DNA of 51,877 nt from Halorubrum californiense DSM 19288. Lineage in GTDB: Archaea > Halobacteriota > Halobacteria > Halobacteriales > Haloferacaceae. The position numbers and the translations under genes were made by a program. The stretch covers positions 62,921 through 114,797 of the forward strand of contig NZ_AOJK01000067.1 of assembly GCF_000336875.1 (NCBI RefSeq). The letters are read 5' to 3'. Numbering within the stretch: position 1 is the first letter of the stretch; every line of letters starts with the position of its first letter. Below are positions 1-8,806 of this stretch, one piece after another. The notes beneath the pieces are model-generated. The model searched no databases and was not told where the DNA came from. It saw nothing but the letters and a program-made list of their open reading frames with translations.

Positions 1-1302
1 GTATCCTTAGAATTGTTTTCCTCTCTAAATGAGGATCCCGAATATCTGGGCAGCGATACTGTTTTTCGCCCGGAATTTATTCACGGGATTACAACGGAAG
101 GGGAGAGAGTCACCCTAAAAAACTGTATTCGAGGGAGCTATTCTATGTCCTCTTCACAGGGGGTAGGAGTGACCAGCTCCAGTTACCAAGCAATCTCTCT
201 CCTTTCAGGAGCACATTTTTCAGAGCAAATCAATTTCGATAGATTCCGTGTCCAATTCCCCCTTCTCACAAAGTGGTCGGGAGTCACCGGCGTCAACTAT
301 TCGGGGTCTGTTCTTGAAGGAGGAGAAGTATCTGCGGGAGATACGTTTGAGATCACCTATGAATTTCCGGAATCAATTATTGCAGAACTGGATAATGCGG
401 AACTCAAGCTAATTTTTAACGCTGATTTTAATATGGGTCGAGTGGGCGGTGTATCAATTGATGAAGAGGTCTACTTTGATATTATCCCTGATTCAGACCA
501 GATTTCATATGACGATTCAATTAACTACTCTGGAACACTACAAGATTTCATCACCTTAGCAACCGGCAAAGAAGTTCAAGCGTCTATGATGCTCGGACGT
601 TTAGAACGAAATGAGCAGCCAGGATATAATGATGTAGAAATAATGTTTTCTACAAGTGGCGATCTCAAGTTGCCGGATAGTCTCCATCCGCTGAAAGCGA
701 ATTTTGTCCTTGCCGATATCGTTGATGACTTTTCTGAGGTTATGAACAATTGGTTTGAGCACTACGAGGAATTAGAACCTGTTTATAATCTCTATTTCAG
801 CGTACAGTATAACTCAGAAATGTATCTTCAAAATCAACTCCTCTCTCTCACACAGGCGATAGAGACATATCATCGAAGAGAAATTGGTGGTCAATATCTC
901 ACCGATGACGAGTTTGAGGAGTTTTATGATAATCTTTGTGAGAGTATCCCTGATAGATTTGATGAGAGTTTCCGAGATCATCTGGAGCAGGGGACATTCA
1001 AATATGCGAATGAGTATTCTCTCAGAAAGAGATTATCTCAAATGGTTTCAGAACATGAGAATATCTTTGAGGAGCTACCTATGGATATCGAGGCAACCGT
1101 GAATGAGATTGTGAATACTCGGAATTATCTGACTCATTATGACGAGAGCATTACTCCCCGGGCTGACACAGATGAACTTCATCCTCTAATTCTACGATTG
1201 AGAGCTATCCTCGAAACTGTACTTCTGTCGAATCTAGGAATACCAGAAGATCAGATGGTGGAACGGTTACAACAGCGTTACTCTGAACTCACAAGATCGT
1301 AA
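1..1302 (+). CDS. ApeA-like HEPN-domain protein (5' end cut by window)
   Basis: The reading frame is open from the first base; the first possible start is a TTG at 13, so the true start probably lies outside the window. Numbered from 13 there are 429 residues. The N-terminal part is beta-rich, with an IHGIT...VTLKNC stretch like the N-terminal domain of ApeA anti-phage proteins. The C-terminal part is helical and contains RNYLTH (residues 370-375), matching the RxxxxH motif of HEPN ribonucleases. ApeA-type proteins are thought to cut RNA and arrest growth on infection; that role is inferred here from family likeness. The segment is AT-richer than the following TnpB region, suggesting transferred cargo. 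The ApeA assignment is likely but was not checked by profile search. Confidence 0.65.
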   Translation, partial: VSLELFSSLNEDPEYLGSDTVFRPEFIHGITTEGERVTLKNCIRGSYSMSSSQGVGVTSSSYQAISLLSGAHFSEQINFDRFRVQFPLLTKWSGVTGVNYSGSVLEGGEVSAGDTFEITYEFPESIIAELDNAELKLIFNADFNMGRVGGVSIDEEVYFDIIPDSDQISYDDSINYSGTLQDFITLATGKEVQASMMLGRLERNEQPGYNDVEIMFSTSGDLKLPDSLHPLKANFVLADIVDDFSEVMNNWFEHYEELEPVYNLYFSVQYNSEMYLQNQLLSLTQAIETYHRREIGGQYLTDDEFEEFYDNLCESIPDRFDESFRDHLEQGTFKYANEYSLRKRLSQMVSEHENIFEELPMDIEATVNEIVNTRNYLTHYDESITPRADTDELHPLILRLRAILETVLLSNLGIPEDQMVERLQQRYSELTRS

Positions 1303-1385
1303 AATCAGGGTCTTCAGTTCCAGCGGCTTGATTCAACGAAGATAGTCGTCTCGTACCTTACTTCGGTCCATCGTATGCAAATATT

Positions 1386-1419
1386 CTGTTTTTTGAGCGC
1401 CTGCAAAGGGTGCAGGCGC
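1386..1419 (+). promoter_or_regulatory. T-box plus GC hairpin, family member 1
   Basis: A TTTTTT run (1389-1394) is followed by a perfect 9-bp stem, GCGCCTGCA (1397-1405) and TGCAGGCGC (1411-1419), around the loop AAGGG. It precedes the 58-residue gene and tnpB by about 90 bases. It belongs to the + strand family described under findings. The T-box could be a TATA element; whether the hairpin acts as RNA or as a DNA operator is unknown. Confidence 0.6.
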
Positions 1420-1508
1420 GGTCAATCGAACCTGCACAGCACAGGTGATTCGAGATGCGACACTACCAACAGCAACAGGTGAATCGACAGTCGGAGGCTC
1501 GATAACCG

Positions 1509-1685
1509 ATGTCGGTTGACCTCACCGAAATCGAGGAGGCTGAAGTCGACCTAGAAGAGTGGTTGGTCGAACAAGCCGAGGACGGCATCCCCGAAATCGT
1601 TCTTGTAGGGCTTCTCCGAGACTACGCGGACGATATCGAACAGCTGGGCTACGTACCGCGAATGTGGGGCGAGTCCGACCGATGA
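1509..1685 (+). CDS. 58-residue acidic protein overlapping tnpB
   Basis: ATG at 1509 opens a 58-codon frame starting [18 protein letters not shown] and ending MWGESDR. Its TGA stop (1683-1685) overlaps the tnpB start codon (1682-1684) in an ATGA arrangement typical of translational coupling. The protein is strongly acidic with a short hydrophobic stretch ([13 protein letters not shown]), and no known domain is recognisable. The tight overlap implies co-expression with TnpB, so it might be a regulator or accessory factor of the element. That is inference. The overlap also sets the tnpB start, because the tnpB frame is open further upstream. Confidence 0.6.
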   Translation: MSVDLTEIEEAEVDLEEWLVEQAEDGIPEIVLVGLLRDYADDIEQLGYVPRMWGESDR

Positions 1686-2923
1686 GACGAACCAACTCCT
1701 TCGAGGTTGTACCCCAGTCGGAACAGGCCGACACAATCCTCCGACGACTCCTCGATGCGTCAGCGAGCCTCTGGAACCAACTCACCTACGAGCGCCGGCA
1801 GCAGTTCTTCGCCGGCGAGAGCGTCTGGGACTGCGAAGACTACTACGACGAGTACGTGGACGTCTTAGGGTCGGCGACGACGCAGCAAGTCACGCGCGTC
1901 AACGACGCCGCTTGGCGGTCGTTCTTCGAGACGGTCGAGGAGGCCGCCCAGGAGGTCAGTCCACCCGGCTACTGGGGGAACCAAGCCGATGGCCGCGACT
2001 TGCGGACCTACATCCGCAAGGACGCCTACACGATCAGCTGGGGCGAGCGCTCTCGGCTTGAAGTGCCCATCGGCAGCCAGCTCAAAGACGAGTACGGCTT
2101 CAGTCGGTTCGAGCGGCTCCGGGTTGCGGTCCAAGGCGACCCGCATTGGCAGGGCGAGCAGGGCCGTCTTCACCTCACTTACGACGACATCAACGAGACG
2201 TATCGTGCCCACCAGCCGGTGACGGTCTCCGACCAAGGGCAGGCGACGCCGACTGGTTCGGACGTCGCCGCGCTCGATATCGGCGCGAACGTCCTCGTGG
2301 CGTGTACGACGACGGCCGGCGACCAGTACTGCTACAGCGGCCAGGAGCCGTTCCGACAGTTCCGTGAAACCACCGAGCGCATCGCCGACGCCAAGGCAAA
2401 GCTGCCGGATGGACAGCAGACCAGCAAGCGAATCCAGCGGCTCTATCGGAAGCGCTCTCGCCGACGAGACCACGCCGTAAACGCGCTCCTCCGTGATCTG
2501 GTTGAGCGTTTGCACGACGATGGCGTCGCAACCATCTATCACGGCGATCTCACCGGCGTCCTCGGCGAGTACTGGTCGGTCGAGGCGAACCTGAAAGCCC
2601 GCACCTTCTGGGCACACCGGCAGTGTCTCGATCAGCTAGCGAACGTCTGCGAAGAGTACGGGATCGACGTGGCAGCAACCTCCGAAGCGTGGACCTCCCA
2701 GACGTGTCCGGAGTGCGGCGAACGCGAGCAGACGCGCCGGCATCGCGAGACGTTGACCTGTCCGTGTGGCTTCGAGGGGCACGCCGACCTCGTCGCCTCG
2801 CGGACGCTGCTCGAACAGGCGACGAACACTGCGGTCAGGCCGACGGCACGGCCCGTGCGGTTCCAGTGGGACGACCACCAGTGGTTCCCCGTCGAGGAGG
2901 ACGCGGTGGCTCCCAACGAATAG
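1682..2923 (+). CDS. tnpB: TnpB family RNA-guided nuclease-like protein, variant RuvC-II
   Basis: A 413-residue IS200/IS605-IS1341 TnpB (OrfB) protein. The RuvC-I Asp is D199 in ALDIGANVL. The zinc ribbon is CPEC (342-345) with CPC (360-362). The RuvC-III Asp is D369 in GHADLVAS. The RuvC-II position, where active TnpB has Glu in a hydrophobic-E-D-L motif, reads YHGDL with Gly288, so the usual catalytic Glu is absent. Active TnpB uses an omega RNA to cut DNA at the donor site; this copy may be nuclease-poor and could bind without cutting. There is no TnpA gene nearby. The start at 1682 was chosen for its ATGA overlap with the upstream small gene. The 3' flank is highly structured. Confidence 0.85.
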   Translation: MRRTNSFEVVPQSEQADTILRRLLDASASLWNQLTYERRQQFFAGESVWDCEDYYDEYVDVLGSATTQQVTRVNDAAWRSFFETVEEAAQEVSPPGYWGNQADGRDLRTYIRKDAYTISWGERSRLEVPIGSQLKDEYGFSRFERLRVAVQGDPHWQGEQGRLHLTYDDINETYRAHQPVTVSDQGQATPTGSDVAALDIGANVLVACTTTAGDQYCYSGQEPFRQFRETTERIADAKAKLPDGQQTSKRIQRLYRKRSRRRDHAVNALLRDLVERLHDDGVATIYHGDLTGVLGEYWSVEANLKARTFWAHRQCLDQLANVCEEYGIDVAATSEAWTSQTCPECGEREQTRRHRETLTCPCGFEGHADLVASRTLLEQATNTAVRPTARPVRFQWDDHQWFPVEEDAVAPNE

Positions 2924-2949
2924 CGTACAGACCCGTAAGGTGCCGCCGT

Positions 2950-3024
2950 GGTGTCGCTGTGACACCAGCGAGCGGACGCTCCGGGGTTCCGGAGTGGATG
3001 TCGATCCGCTGGTCGCTCGCTTTT
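2950..3024 (+). ncRNA. Structured tnpB 3' flank, candidate omega RNA or terminator
   Basis: Three nested stems follow the tnpB stop. GGTGTC/GACACC pairs at 2950-2955 and 2961-2966. AGCGAGCG (2967-2974) pairs with CGCTCGCT (3014-3021). Inside it, CTCCGG (2979-2984) pairs with CCGGAG (2989-2994). The fold ends in TTTT. TnpB guide RNAs are made from this side of the gene, so this is a reasonable candidate scaffold, but a strong terminator would look similar. The element's right end cannot be fixed by eye. Confidence 0.35.
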
Positions 3025-3389
3025 CAAGCTGGTTGTACTTTCAGTACTGCTCTTCTTGGGCGTTGTGTAGCCGCCTATATTCGCAGCTGATCGAACGATT
3101 CAGCGGCAGCGTATTCAGCCAGCAGTAGGTTCCTCGGCTGGCTGGTGTGATACTCATCGGCTCGCACCGCTCGCCGCTTTCCGCCCTCCGCGTCGCTCGC
3201 GACCGACCATTCCGGACGGTCTGCCTGCAGTAGCGGGCGGACTGCCGGGCTAAAATGAATGTGCCCTCGACGCCAGCGGGAAAGCGCGGGGGGCTGCGCG
3301 GCGTGGCTGCTCACCCCCCACGCTTTCTCCGCTGGTCGCTCGCTCCGGGCGGGTCGGCGCGCGGTGCTGGTTGGGATCGCCGCACTCGG

Positions 3390-3499
3390 GCGCGCTCTCG
3401 CTCGCGCCCAGTAGGGCGCTCGCGAAGGCGCGAGCGAGAGCGCGCAGATGGTTCTGTCGGTCGTTGTCGTCGGAAAACCGCGATGTTGGAGCATCGCGG
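3390..3499. repeat. 18-bp inverted repeat with nested hairpins
   Basis: GCGCGCTCTCGCTCGCGC (3390-3407) and its exact reverse complement (3428-3445) flank a 20-base spacer. Two shorter hairpins compete with the long stem: GCGCCC/GGGCGC (3404-3409, 3414-3419) and CTCGCG/CGCGAG (3419-3424, 3429-3434). A further 8-bp hairpin, CCGCGATG/CATCGCGG (3478-3485, 3492-3499), follows. No gene was seen between 2924 and 3537 on either strand, so the whole 614-base gap is structured and noncoding apart from the tnpB 3' flank. It may be a cruciform, a leader for the next gene or a transposon end. Confidence 0.5.
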
Positions 3500-3537
3500 T
3501 GTCGGCGCGTGCGCGCCTTCGGTCTTTGGTGAGACCA

Positions 3538-4437
3538 ATGTCAAGTAACAGCTCTAGTAGCAAGGTCGTTACGGTGGATGAACAGGCATTCGAGAAAGCG
3601 GGCGGTCAGACGGTCGATGAAGACGGCTTCCCGGTCGTCGACGAGACGCCGGAGTTCGAGGCGGCAGTCAAGCAGGAGACGCAGGCAAAGGTGGATGCGA
3701 ACCACCCGAACGGGATCGCGGACACGAGCGAGGAACGGATTCACGGTGTCACCCTCGAACAGGAAGAGCGCATTCAGGCGCGGGAAGCAGAACTGGAGCG
3801 CATCAGTGCCCAGGCCGAGCTGGGAACGCAGGAGGGCCGGGAGCAGCGCACGCGGGAGGTCGCCGCCCAAGGGAGCAAGCAGCGTCGGCAAAAATTCCAG
3901 AAGCGTGCCGCGAGCCTGGATCCGATGGCCGACCCCGAACGAGATGATCCCCGAGCGGAGCTCACCCAAGACGAACTGGCGACGGTGAACACGGAGGCAG
4001 ACCGACTCGCGACACGGTTGGATGGCTGGTCGCGGGCGGCGATCAGTCGACGCCTGGCCGACGCAGTCGTCGACGGCTCGGACATGACGAGTGCGGTCGT
4101 GCGGGTGTTCGAGGAGTTGCAGACAGCCCCGGGGGGCACCGTGCCCATCGACGCCCTCGAGGATGTCGATCGCAAAGAAGTGAGTGTTGAAGGTCAAATC
4201 GAGGTGCTTTGGGATAGTGACTCGCCAGCCATCGCTCAAGTTGGCCTCATCGCGGATGAGAGCGGGCAAACGAAGGTAACGATCTGGGAGAAATCGAATG
4301 CTCCCTGGGTTGAAGAGGGTGAACGGGTGCGCATCCACGGAGCAGCGAGAAATTGGTACGAAGGACGCGTCTCACTAGCGGTCACTGGCTGGTCGACCCT
4401 TCATTTCCCAGAGCGCGGCCGCTGGTGGGACGAATAG
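3538..4437 (+). CDS. OB-fold (RPA/SSB-like) nucleic-acid-binding protein
   Basis: 299 residues from ATG 3538, chosen because the upstream extension runs through the repeat-rich leader and because GGTGAG (3528-3533), an SD-like sequence, lies just before. The N-terminal two-thirds is charged and helical, with coiled-coil-like EEERI...REAELERI. The last 90 residues read VSVEGQIEVLWDSDSPAIAQ..., then KVTIWEKSNAPWVEEGERVRIHGA, an OB-fold pattern seen in archaeal RPA/SSB-like proteins. A role in binding single-stranded DNA on the plasmid is inferred. The pairing GGTCT (3521-3525) with AGACC (3532-3536) would partly mask the SD, which could limit translation. Confidence 0.6.
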   Translation: MSSNSSSSKVVTVDEQAFEKAGGQTVDEDGFPVVDETPEFEAAVKQETQAKVDANHPNGIADTSEERIHGVTLEQEERIQAREAELERISAQAELGTQEGREQRTREVAAQGSKQRRQKFQKRAASLDPMADPERDDPRAELTQDELATVNTEADRLATRLDGWSRAAISRRLADAVVDGSDMTSAVVRVFEELQTAPGGTVPIDALEDVDRKEVSVEGQIEVLWDSDSPAIAQVGLIADESGQTKVTIWEKSNAPWVEEGERVRIHGAARNWYEGRVSLAVTGWSTLHFPERGRWWDE

Positions 4438-4673
4438 ACAATCGGAGCAGCCTCTTTTTTATTGAGTGCCGGACCCGACCCAAGCCCCACCTCCCCACCC
4501 ACCGCTCCGTGCTCGCTTCGCTGCGCGCGCAGCCGAGATCTCGTCTTTGGGCGTGTGTGCTGAGAGAATTGGCCGCTATCGAGACAGGACCAGTTATTTG
4601 TCCCTTGGAGGGGTGGAGTTGATATTGAGATAGGATTAGAATATATAAGAAAATATACCTTTTTTGGAAATGC

Positions 4674-5045
4674 TCAATTGTCAGCTGTATAATCAGTTAG
4701 TTGTCTCTGCTTAACTCTCATTTTTGAGGCTCTGTAGAGGTATGTAAAATGCTTGTCACAAAGTAGCCAGAATTCATGAATATTATTTCCGTCATCAAAC
4801 GTCATTGTGCCCAGTGATTTTGTAGTCTCAAGCTCCCAGGTTGCATATTTCGCTAGTGAGCCACAAAACGCGCACAATCTTTGACCTCCCGCACGTCTCC
4901 TAAGCTCGATCAGACAGCTGTTACAAAGCTGAATGTTGCGGTCATCTGTTCCTATAAATCTATATACCTGATTCTGTACAGACCCAGAGCCGCAGTTAGC
5001 GCAAGCACGGTCTTTGAAGACCTCAGCAAGTGGATTTGTTTTCAC
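4674..5045 (-). CDS. Small zinc-binding protein, two Cys pairs
   Basis: 123 residues beginning MKTNPLAEVFKDRACANCGS. It has paired cysteines CANC...CNSC and then CAFC...CDKH, consistent with two zinc knuckles or one treble-clef-like fold. Its start overlaps the stop of the membrane-protein gene upstream by 4 bases (5042-5045), so the two form a coupled operon read leftward. The pair is visibly AT-richer than the flanking high-GC genes. No family is recognised. It could be the regulatory or sensing partner of the membrane protein, but nothing in the sequence proves this. Confidence 0.6.
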   Translation of the reverse strand: MKTNPLAEVFKDRACANCGSGSVQNQVYRFIGTDDRNIQLCNSCLIELRRRAGGQRLCAFCGSLAKYATWELETTKSLGTMTFDDGNNIHEFWLLCDKHFTYLYRASKMRVKQRQLTDYTADN

Positions 5046-6142
5046 GGGAACTCTGATAAAGTGTGGTTCGTTCGGGAGCTTGGTTTGCTCCGAATCTCCC
5101 CCGATCTCTCGTTGTACACCAAGTACCCAGCTTCTTCCAATTCTGAGAGGCGGTACTCCAATGATGACTCTTTTTCTCTAACCAACCTTTTTAAAACTGA
5201 GATAGAAATCGTACCTGTCTCTGAGACAATAGTTTTGATTGCTTGTTGTTTTGTCCACCTATTTTGCCACTTTTGTTCATCCCTTCGATCATCAAAATCT
5301 GAGGCAATTTTATCGACTGATGCCTCAATGTTCGCGGCACTAGAAGCCAAGGAATCAATGGGGTCCACCTCCCATATCTCACTCGCCTCTTGTCTCTGAC
5401 TCATGACGCCGAAATCAACTGTGCCGGAGAAGGTATGGGCCATATCCATCTGATCCTCACATTTAATTGTGAAGTCAATATCAAGCGAATTACCATTGTC
5501 CTCTAAATAGTCTCGTATTTGATCTGTGTTCATAATCCATCCATCATCATCATCCACGACTACTGGAAACGCAGCGGTGTCGCCCGGTGCGAGGTCTGGT
5601 GTCTCCCACTTTCGTGTTTCACCAGCTACTTCCCACTCTGCTGTAATATTATGCGCATAGTCTTCCCCGGTATTTCTAATCACAAATTGGGTAGTGACGG
5701 CACTCCGGTTTTCTAAATCACCCGTTAGATATGGTTGGTACTGTTGTGCTAATACTCGCGCCTGGCGATCATATAAGATAACCAAACCAAATGAGAGAGC
5801 AATTGAGCCAAAGGCCCCAAAGACAGGAGCCATTATGGTTAATTGATTATCTCCCTGCGAGGGGACGAGATCAATGGTCTGGTTTAATTCTAACACAGCT
5901 GTAACAGAGGCCAAGAGGATCGCTCCATAAGCCAACAGAACTCCCTTGCGTAACCACCCTTTTCGCAAGGCACGCCGGATATGGTTGAGGGCATTTACCG
6001 GTTGTTTTTCCCCCAAGTCATCAATTACTGGCTTGAATTTCTTCCATACGGGTACGATTATAAGAAAAACCAAAGTGGTTGAAATAACCCCTATGTAGAA
6101 TGGCGATATCCCAATATTTTCGATTATGGGTACACTTGGCAT
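5042..6142 (-). CDS. Three-TM membrane protein with Ig-like and winged-helix domains
   Basis: 366 residues. Hydrophobic segments lie at about 14-33 (FYIGVISTTLVFLIIVP), 67-86 (GVLLAYGAILLASVTAVLEL) and 103-125 (IMAPVFGAFGSIALSFGLVI). A beta-rich stretch at about 150-210 (FVIRNTGEDYAHNITAEWEV) resembles an Ig or CARDB fold. The C-terminus is a helix followed by a winged-helix-like segment (TISISVLKRLVREKESSLEYRLSELEEAGYLV). It is co-translated with the zinc protein at 4674-5045. Membrane-anchored proteins with cytosolic DNA-binding-like tails in AT-rich accessory islands are often defence or stress effectors; that is only a hypothesis here. Confidence 0.6.
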   Translation of the reverse strand: MPSVPIIENIGISPFYIGVISTTLVFLIIVPVWKKFKPVIDDLGEKQPVNALNHIRRALRKGWLRKGVLLAYGAILLASVTAVLELNQTIDLVPSQGDNQLTIMAPVFGAFGSIALSFGLVILYDRQARVLAQQYQPYLTGDLENRSAVTTQFVIRNTGEDYAHNITAEWEVAGETRKWETPDLAPGDTAAFPVVVDDDDGWIMNTDQIRDYLEDNGNSLDIDFTIKCEDQMDMAHTFSGTVDFGVMSQRQEASEIWEVDPIDSLASSAANIEASVDKIASDFDDRRDEQKWQNRWTKQQAIKTIVSETGTISISVLKRLVREKESSLEYRLSELEEAGYLVYNERSGEIRSKPSSRTNHTLSEFP

Positions 6143-6330
6143 ATCTTCTCTACCAGAGATATTGTTAAGAAAGTTGTTTAATCCAACTGTATTTTAGGTC
6201 CGCCAGAGCCCATCCACAGTAAATATAAAATTAAAATTTCAAGATCTTTTTTCCAAATAGCTAATATTATTGTCAGTAAATGAATGAGTCTATTACTGCC
6301 TTTGACACCTGAGTCATATCCAAACGATAG

Positions 6331-6362
6331 CGTTTATTTTCCCTTCAGAGGGTGAGGGGCGC
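6331..6362 (+). promoter_or_regulatory. T-box plus hairpin, family member 2 (ahead of TFB)
   Basis: CGTTTATTTT (6331-6340) is followed by CCCTT (6341-6345), loop CAGAGGGT and GAGGG, with one G-T wobble. It matches the family layout with GGGTG in the loop. It lies about 35 bases before the TFB start, linking TFB to the same set of genes. Confidence 0.5.
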
Positions 6363-6397
6363 GCCGTTCTGGCGGGTTCCTGAACACGGTGAGACCG

Positions 6398-7324
6398 ATG
6401 GCAACCAGAGACATCTACGAGAGCGGATTTGACGAAGACGTCCAAGCCGAACCGACCACAAACCAGTGTCCCGAGTGCGACGGACGAGTCACCACGAACG
6501 CGGTCGAAACGGTCTGCGAGGACTGTGGGCTGGTCATCGATGAACAGCGAATCGACCACGGGCCGGAGTGGCGGGCGTACGACGACGAGGAGCGCGAACG
6601 AACGGGCGCCCCACTCACTGCTGCTCGCCATGATCGCGGCCTGTCGACGGAAATCGGTCGTGGCACCGACGCGAAGGGGAACGAGATCTCTGGGCAGAAG
6701 CGACGGCGACTCGCGCGGATGCGCCGTGAGCAGACCCGTGGTCGCTGGCGGTCGAAAGCAGAACGGAATCTCGCCCACGGGCTGGGTGAAGTGCGCCGGC
6801 TGGCGAGCGCCCTCGAACTCTCCAATTCGGTCCGCGACCAGGCGTGTCAGCTCTTTCGGAGCGCTCAGAACGAGGATCTGCTTCGTGGCAGATCCATCGA
6901 AGCCATCGCCGCGGCCAGCGTCTACGGAGCCTGCCGGTGTAACGGCCTCTCGCGGTTAGTGGACGACGTCAGCGAGATGGCCCGCGTCGCGGAGTCACGG
7001 GTCACGAACGCGTACAAAACGCTGAACGAAGAGCTGGGCCTCCCTGCTAAGCCCGTCTCCCCCAGCATGTTCGTGCCGCGGCTCGCCTCGGACCTCGAGT
7101 GTCCGGACGAAATCCGACAACGGGCCCGAACCCTCGCAGAGCAGGCCGAAGAGCGCGGCGTCACGACGGGTGTCCATCCAGCCGGGTTCGCCGCGGCCTG
7201 CCTCTACAAGGCCGGTCGCGACAAGGGCCGATGGCTGACGCAATCCGAGGCCGCGGACGTGGCGAACGCCTCGAAGGCGACTGTCCGGGCACACCGAGAT
7301 ACGTTGGAGGAACAGGTCGCCTGA
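6398..7324 (+). CDS. tfb: Transcription initiation factor B (TFB)
   Basis: 308 residues from ATG 6398; a GTG at 6389 would add three residues but overlaps the likely SD GGTGAG (6388-6393). The N-terminal zinc ribbon is C24-x2-C27 and C40-x2-C43. A B-reader/linker follows (GAPLTAARHDRGLSTEIG), then two cyclin repeats (RRLASALELSNSVRDQACQLF and IAAASVYGACRCNGLSRLVDD; LASDLECPDEIRQRARTLAEQ and AAACLYKAGRDKGRWLTQSEA). TFB recruits RNA polymerase to TBP-bound promoters. Haloarchaea carry many TFBs with partly distinct regulons. Because this gene has the T-box/hairpin element in front, it could serve the accessory genes that share that element (inference). Confidence 0.95.
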   Translation: MATRDIYESGFDEDVQAEPTTNQCPECDGRVTTNAVETVCEDCGLVIDEQRIDHGPEWRAYDDEERERTGAPLTAARHDRGLSTEIGRGTDAKGNEISGQKRRRLARMRREQTRGRWRSKAERNLAHGLGEVRRLASALELSNSVRDQACQLFRSAQNEDLLRGRSIEAIAAASVYGACRCNGLSRLVDDVSEMARVAESRVTNAYKTLNEELGLPAKPVSPSMFVPRLASDLECPDEIRQRARTLAEQAEERGVTTGVHPAGFAAACLYKAGRDKGRWLTQSEAADVANASKATVRAHRDTLEEQVA

Positions 7325-7428
7325 GGCAGTCCACTGTCTCTCCGTCTGTACTGCACATCGGTCTATCCACGCTACGACTTAAACACGAAGACGAACGAAA
7401 TTCTCTGTAGACTACTCTGTAAGCTAAC

Positions 7429-7444
7429 CCGTCTAAAGAGACGG
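7429..7444 (-). repeat. tnpB right-end hairpin
   Basis: CCGTCT (7429-7434), AAAG and AGACGG (7439-7444) form a 6-bp hairpin spanning the stop codon of the minus-strand tnpB. Subterminal hairpins mark IS200/IS605 ends, and the guide RNA of TnpB comes from this side. The exact right boundary probably lies between 7325 and 7428 but cannot be fixed. Confidence 0.4.
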
Positions 7445-8662
7445 ACCTTCACCATGGACTCCCGCTCTAACCGAATCCGGTATGGGTTTGACTCCGTTCG
7501 CGTTCAGCATCCCGGTGTTCAAGCGCACGCCTACGGGTGCGCCTCCTTCGCCGCCAGTTTGGTTGCGAAGGAGTCGATAGCCGATGTTCTTCGATGCGTT
7601 GTAGTCCGCGTGATTCTCATACCCACAGGACTGACAGCGAAAAGTGTCCTGCGACGGGCGGTTGTCCTCGTGGGTGAATCCACACGACGAACACCGCCGG
7701 GACGTGTTCTTCGGGTTTACCTGCTCAACTTGAATTCCGCGTTCCTCGGCCTTGTACGAGACAAAGTCATACAGGCGGTTGAATGCCCACTCGTGGAACT
7801 TGCGGACGTCGGGCATCCGATCTCGGATATCCGTCAGGTCCTCGAAGGCGATTACCGTACAACCGCTCTCGCTCGCTTCAGCGACGAGGTCGTTCGCGAT
7901 ATGGTGAAGGTACTGCTCGAAGCGGCCCGTCTCCTTGCGTCCGACCGCTTGGACATTCTCGTGGGCCCACCGCGAGCCACACTCCTGCAGCGACTTGCGG
8001 CGCTCGACGTACTCCTGCCGCCAGTGGTTGAGTTCGTCGGCAGACCAGAACACACCAGTCGAGGTGACGGCTATGTTCTCAATCCCGAGGTCCACACCGA
8101 GGACCGTTCCGTTCTCGGCGGGTTTGGGATCGTCCACATCCGCCTTTGTTCGGACGTGGAGGTAGAAATCGCCACGACGGTAGTGGAGTGTCGCGCCTGT
8201 CGTCTCCCACCGTTCAGAATGCAGGTACTTCGAGTGGGGCGTGTCACGGGCCCTGTCGGGCAAGGCGTACTCGACGGTGACACGTCCATCGACAGTAGAC
8301 AACACGGCGTGGTCGTCGTGGAACGTGGCGTTGCGCTGGTTGTATTCGCAGAACGGCGAGGAGAACGTCGGAATCGAAGCGTACTCGCCGTTCTTCCACT
8401 CGGCGACGACGCTCTTGAGCGCGTCAACAGCACGGTTACGAGCCGATTGGACGTGGTTGCTGTGGAGTCGCGTCTGCTCGCGAACTTCGTCATAGGTCAT
8501 CTCATGCAGGGCGGACGAACGGGTTTCAGCCCATTCGCCGTCCCACGCAGCGTCCACGACGTAATTGGCTGCCCACAGGAACTCGCCAATCGTCTCGTGA
8601 AGCAGGTCCGCCTGCTCGTCAGTCACGTCGAGTTTGACTGGGACAGTCCGACGGACCTCCAT
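7433..8662 (-). CDS. tnpB: TnpB (IS1341-type), intact RuvC triad
   Basis: 409 residues from ATG at 8662 ([17 protein letters not shown]); a longer frame upstream starts in the element's flank and was rejected. The RuvC residues are all present: D191 in [10 protein letters not shown]274 in IAFEDLTDI and D353 in HADYNASKN. The zinc ribbon is CSSC...CQSC. The tail after [12 protein letters not shown] is the glycine-rich extension typical of haloarchaeal IS1341 copies, whose coding end overlaps the guide-RNA region. There is no TnpA, so movement would need one in trans. It sits between TFB and the 8807 gene in opposite orientation and may have separated that gene from its original promoter. Confidence 0.9.
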   Translation of the reverse strand: MEVRRTVPVKLDVTDEQADLLHETIGEFLWAANYVVDAAWDGEWAETRSSALHEMTYDEVREQTRLHSNHVQSARNRAVDALKSVVAEWKNGEYASIPTFSSPFCEYNQRNATFHDDHAVLSTVDGRVTVEYALPDRARDTPHSKYLHSERWETTGATLHYRRGDFYLHVRTKADVDDPKPAENGTVLGVDLGIENIAVTSTGVFWSADELNHWRQEYVERRKSLQECGSRWAHENVQAVGRKETGRFEQYLHHIANDLVAEASESGCTVIAFEDLTDIRDRMPDVRKFHEWAFNRLYDFVSYKAEERGIQVEQVNPKNTSRRCSSCGFTHEDNRPSQDTFRCQSCGYENHADYNASKNIGYRLLRNQTGGEGGAPVGVRLNTGMLNANGVKPIPDSVRAGVHGEGPSL

Positions 8663-8806
8663 GCAACTCACAACTCGATCTATGCTTAAATGTATTAATA
8701 TAGTCAGGTGGAGAATGGAGTCTTCCACCGGCAACGGCGGTAGCGTAGGCAAGCGAAAACAATCCTTCCCTCAGCTGCGAGGTCCGGTTTCCGCAGGGTG
8801 GTATCT

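Noticed and set aside
7454-8689. Long open frame on the + strand opposite tnpB
   Set aside because: High-GC third positions keep the opposite frame open. TnpB on the minus strand has all expected motifs, and the other frame shows none.
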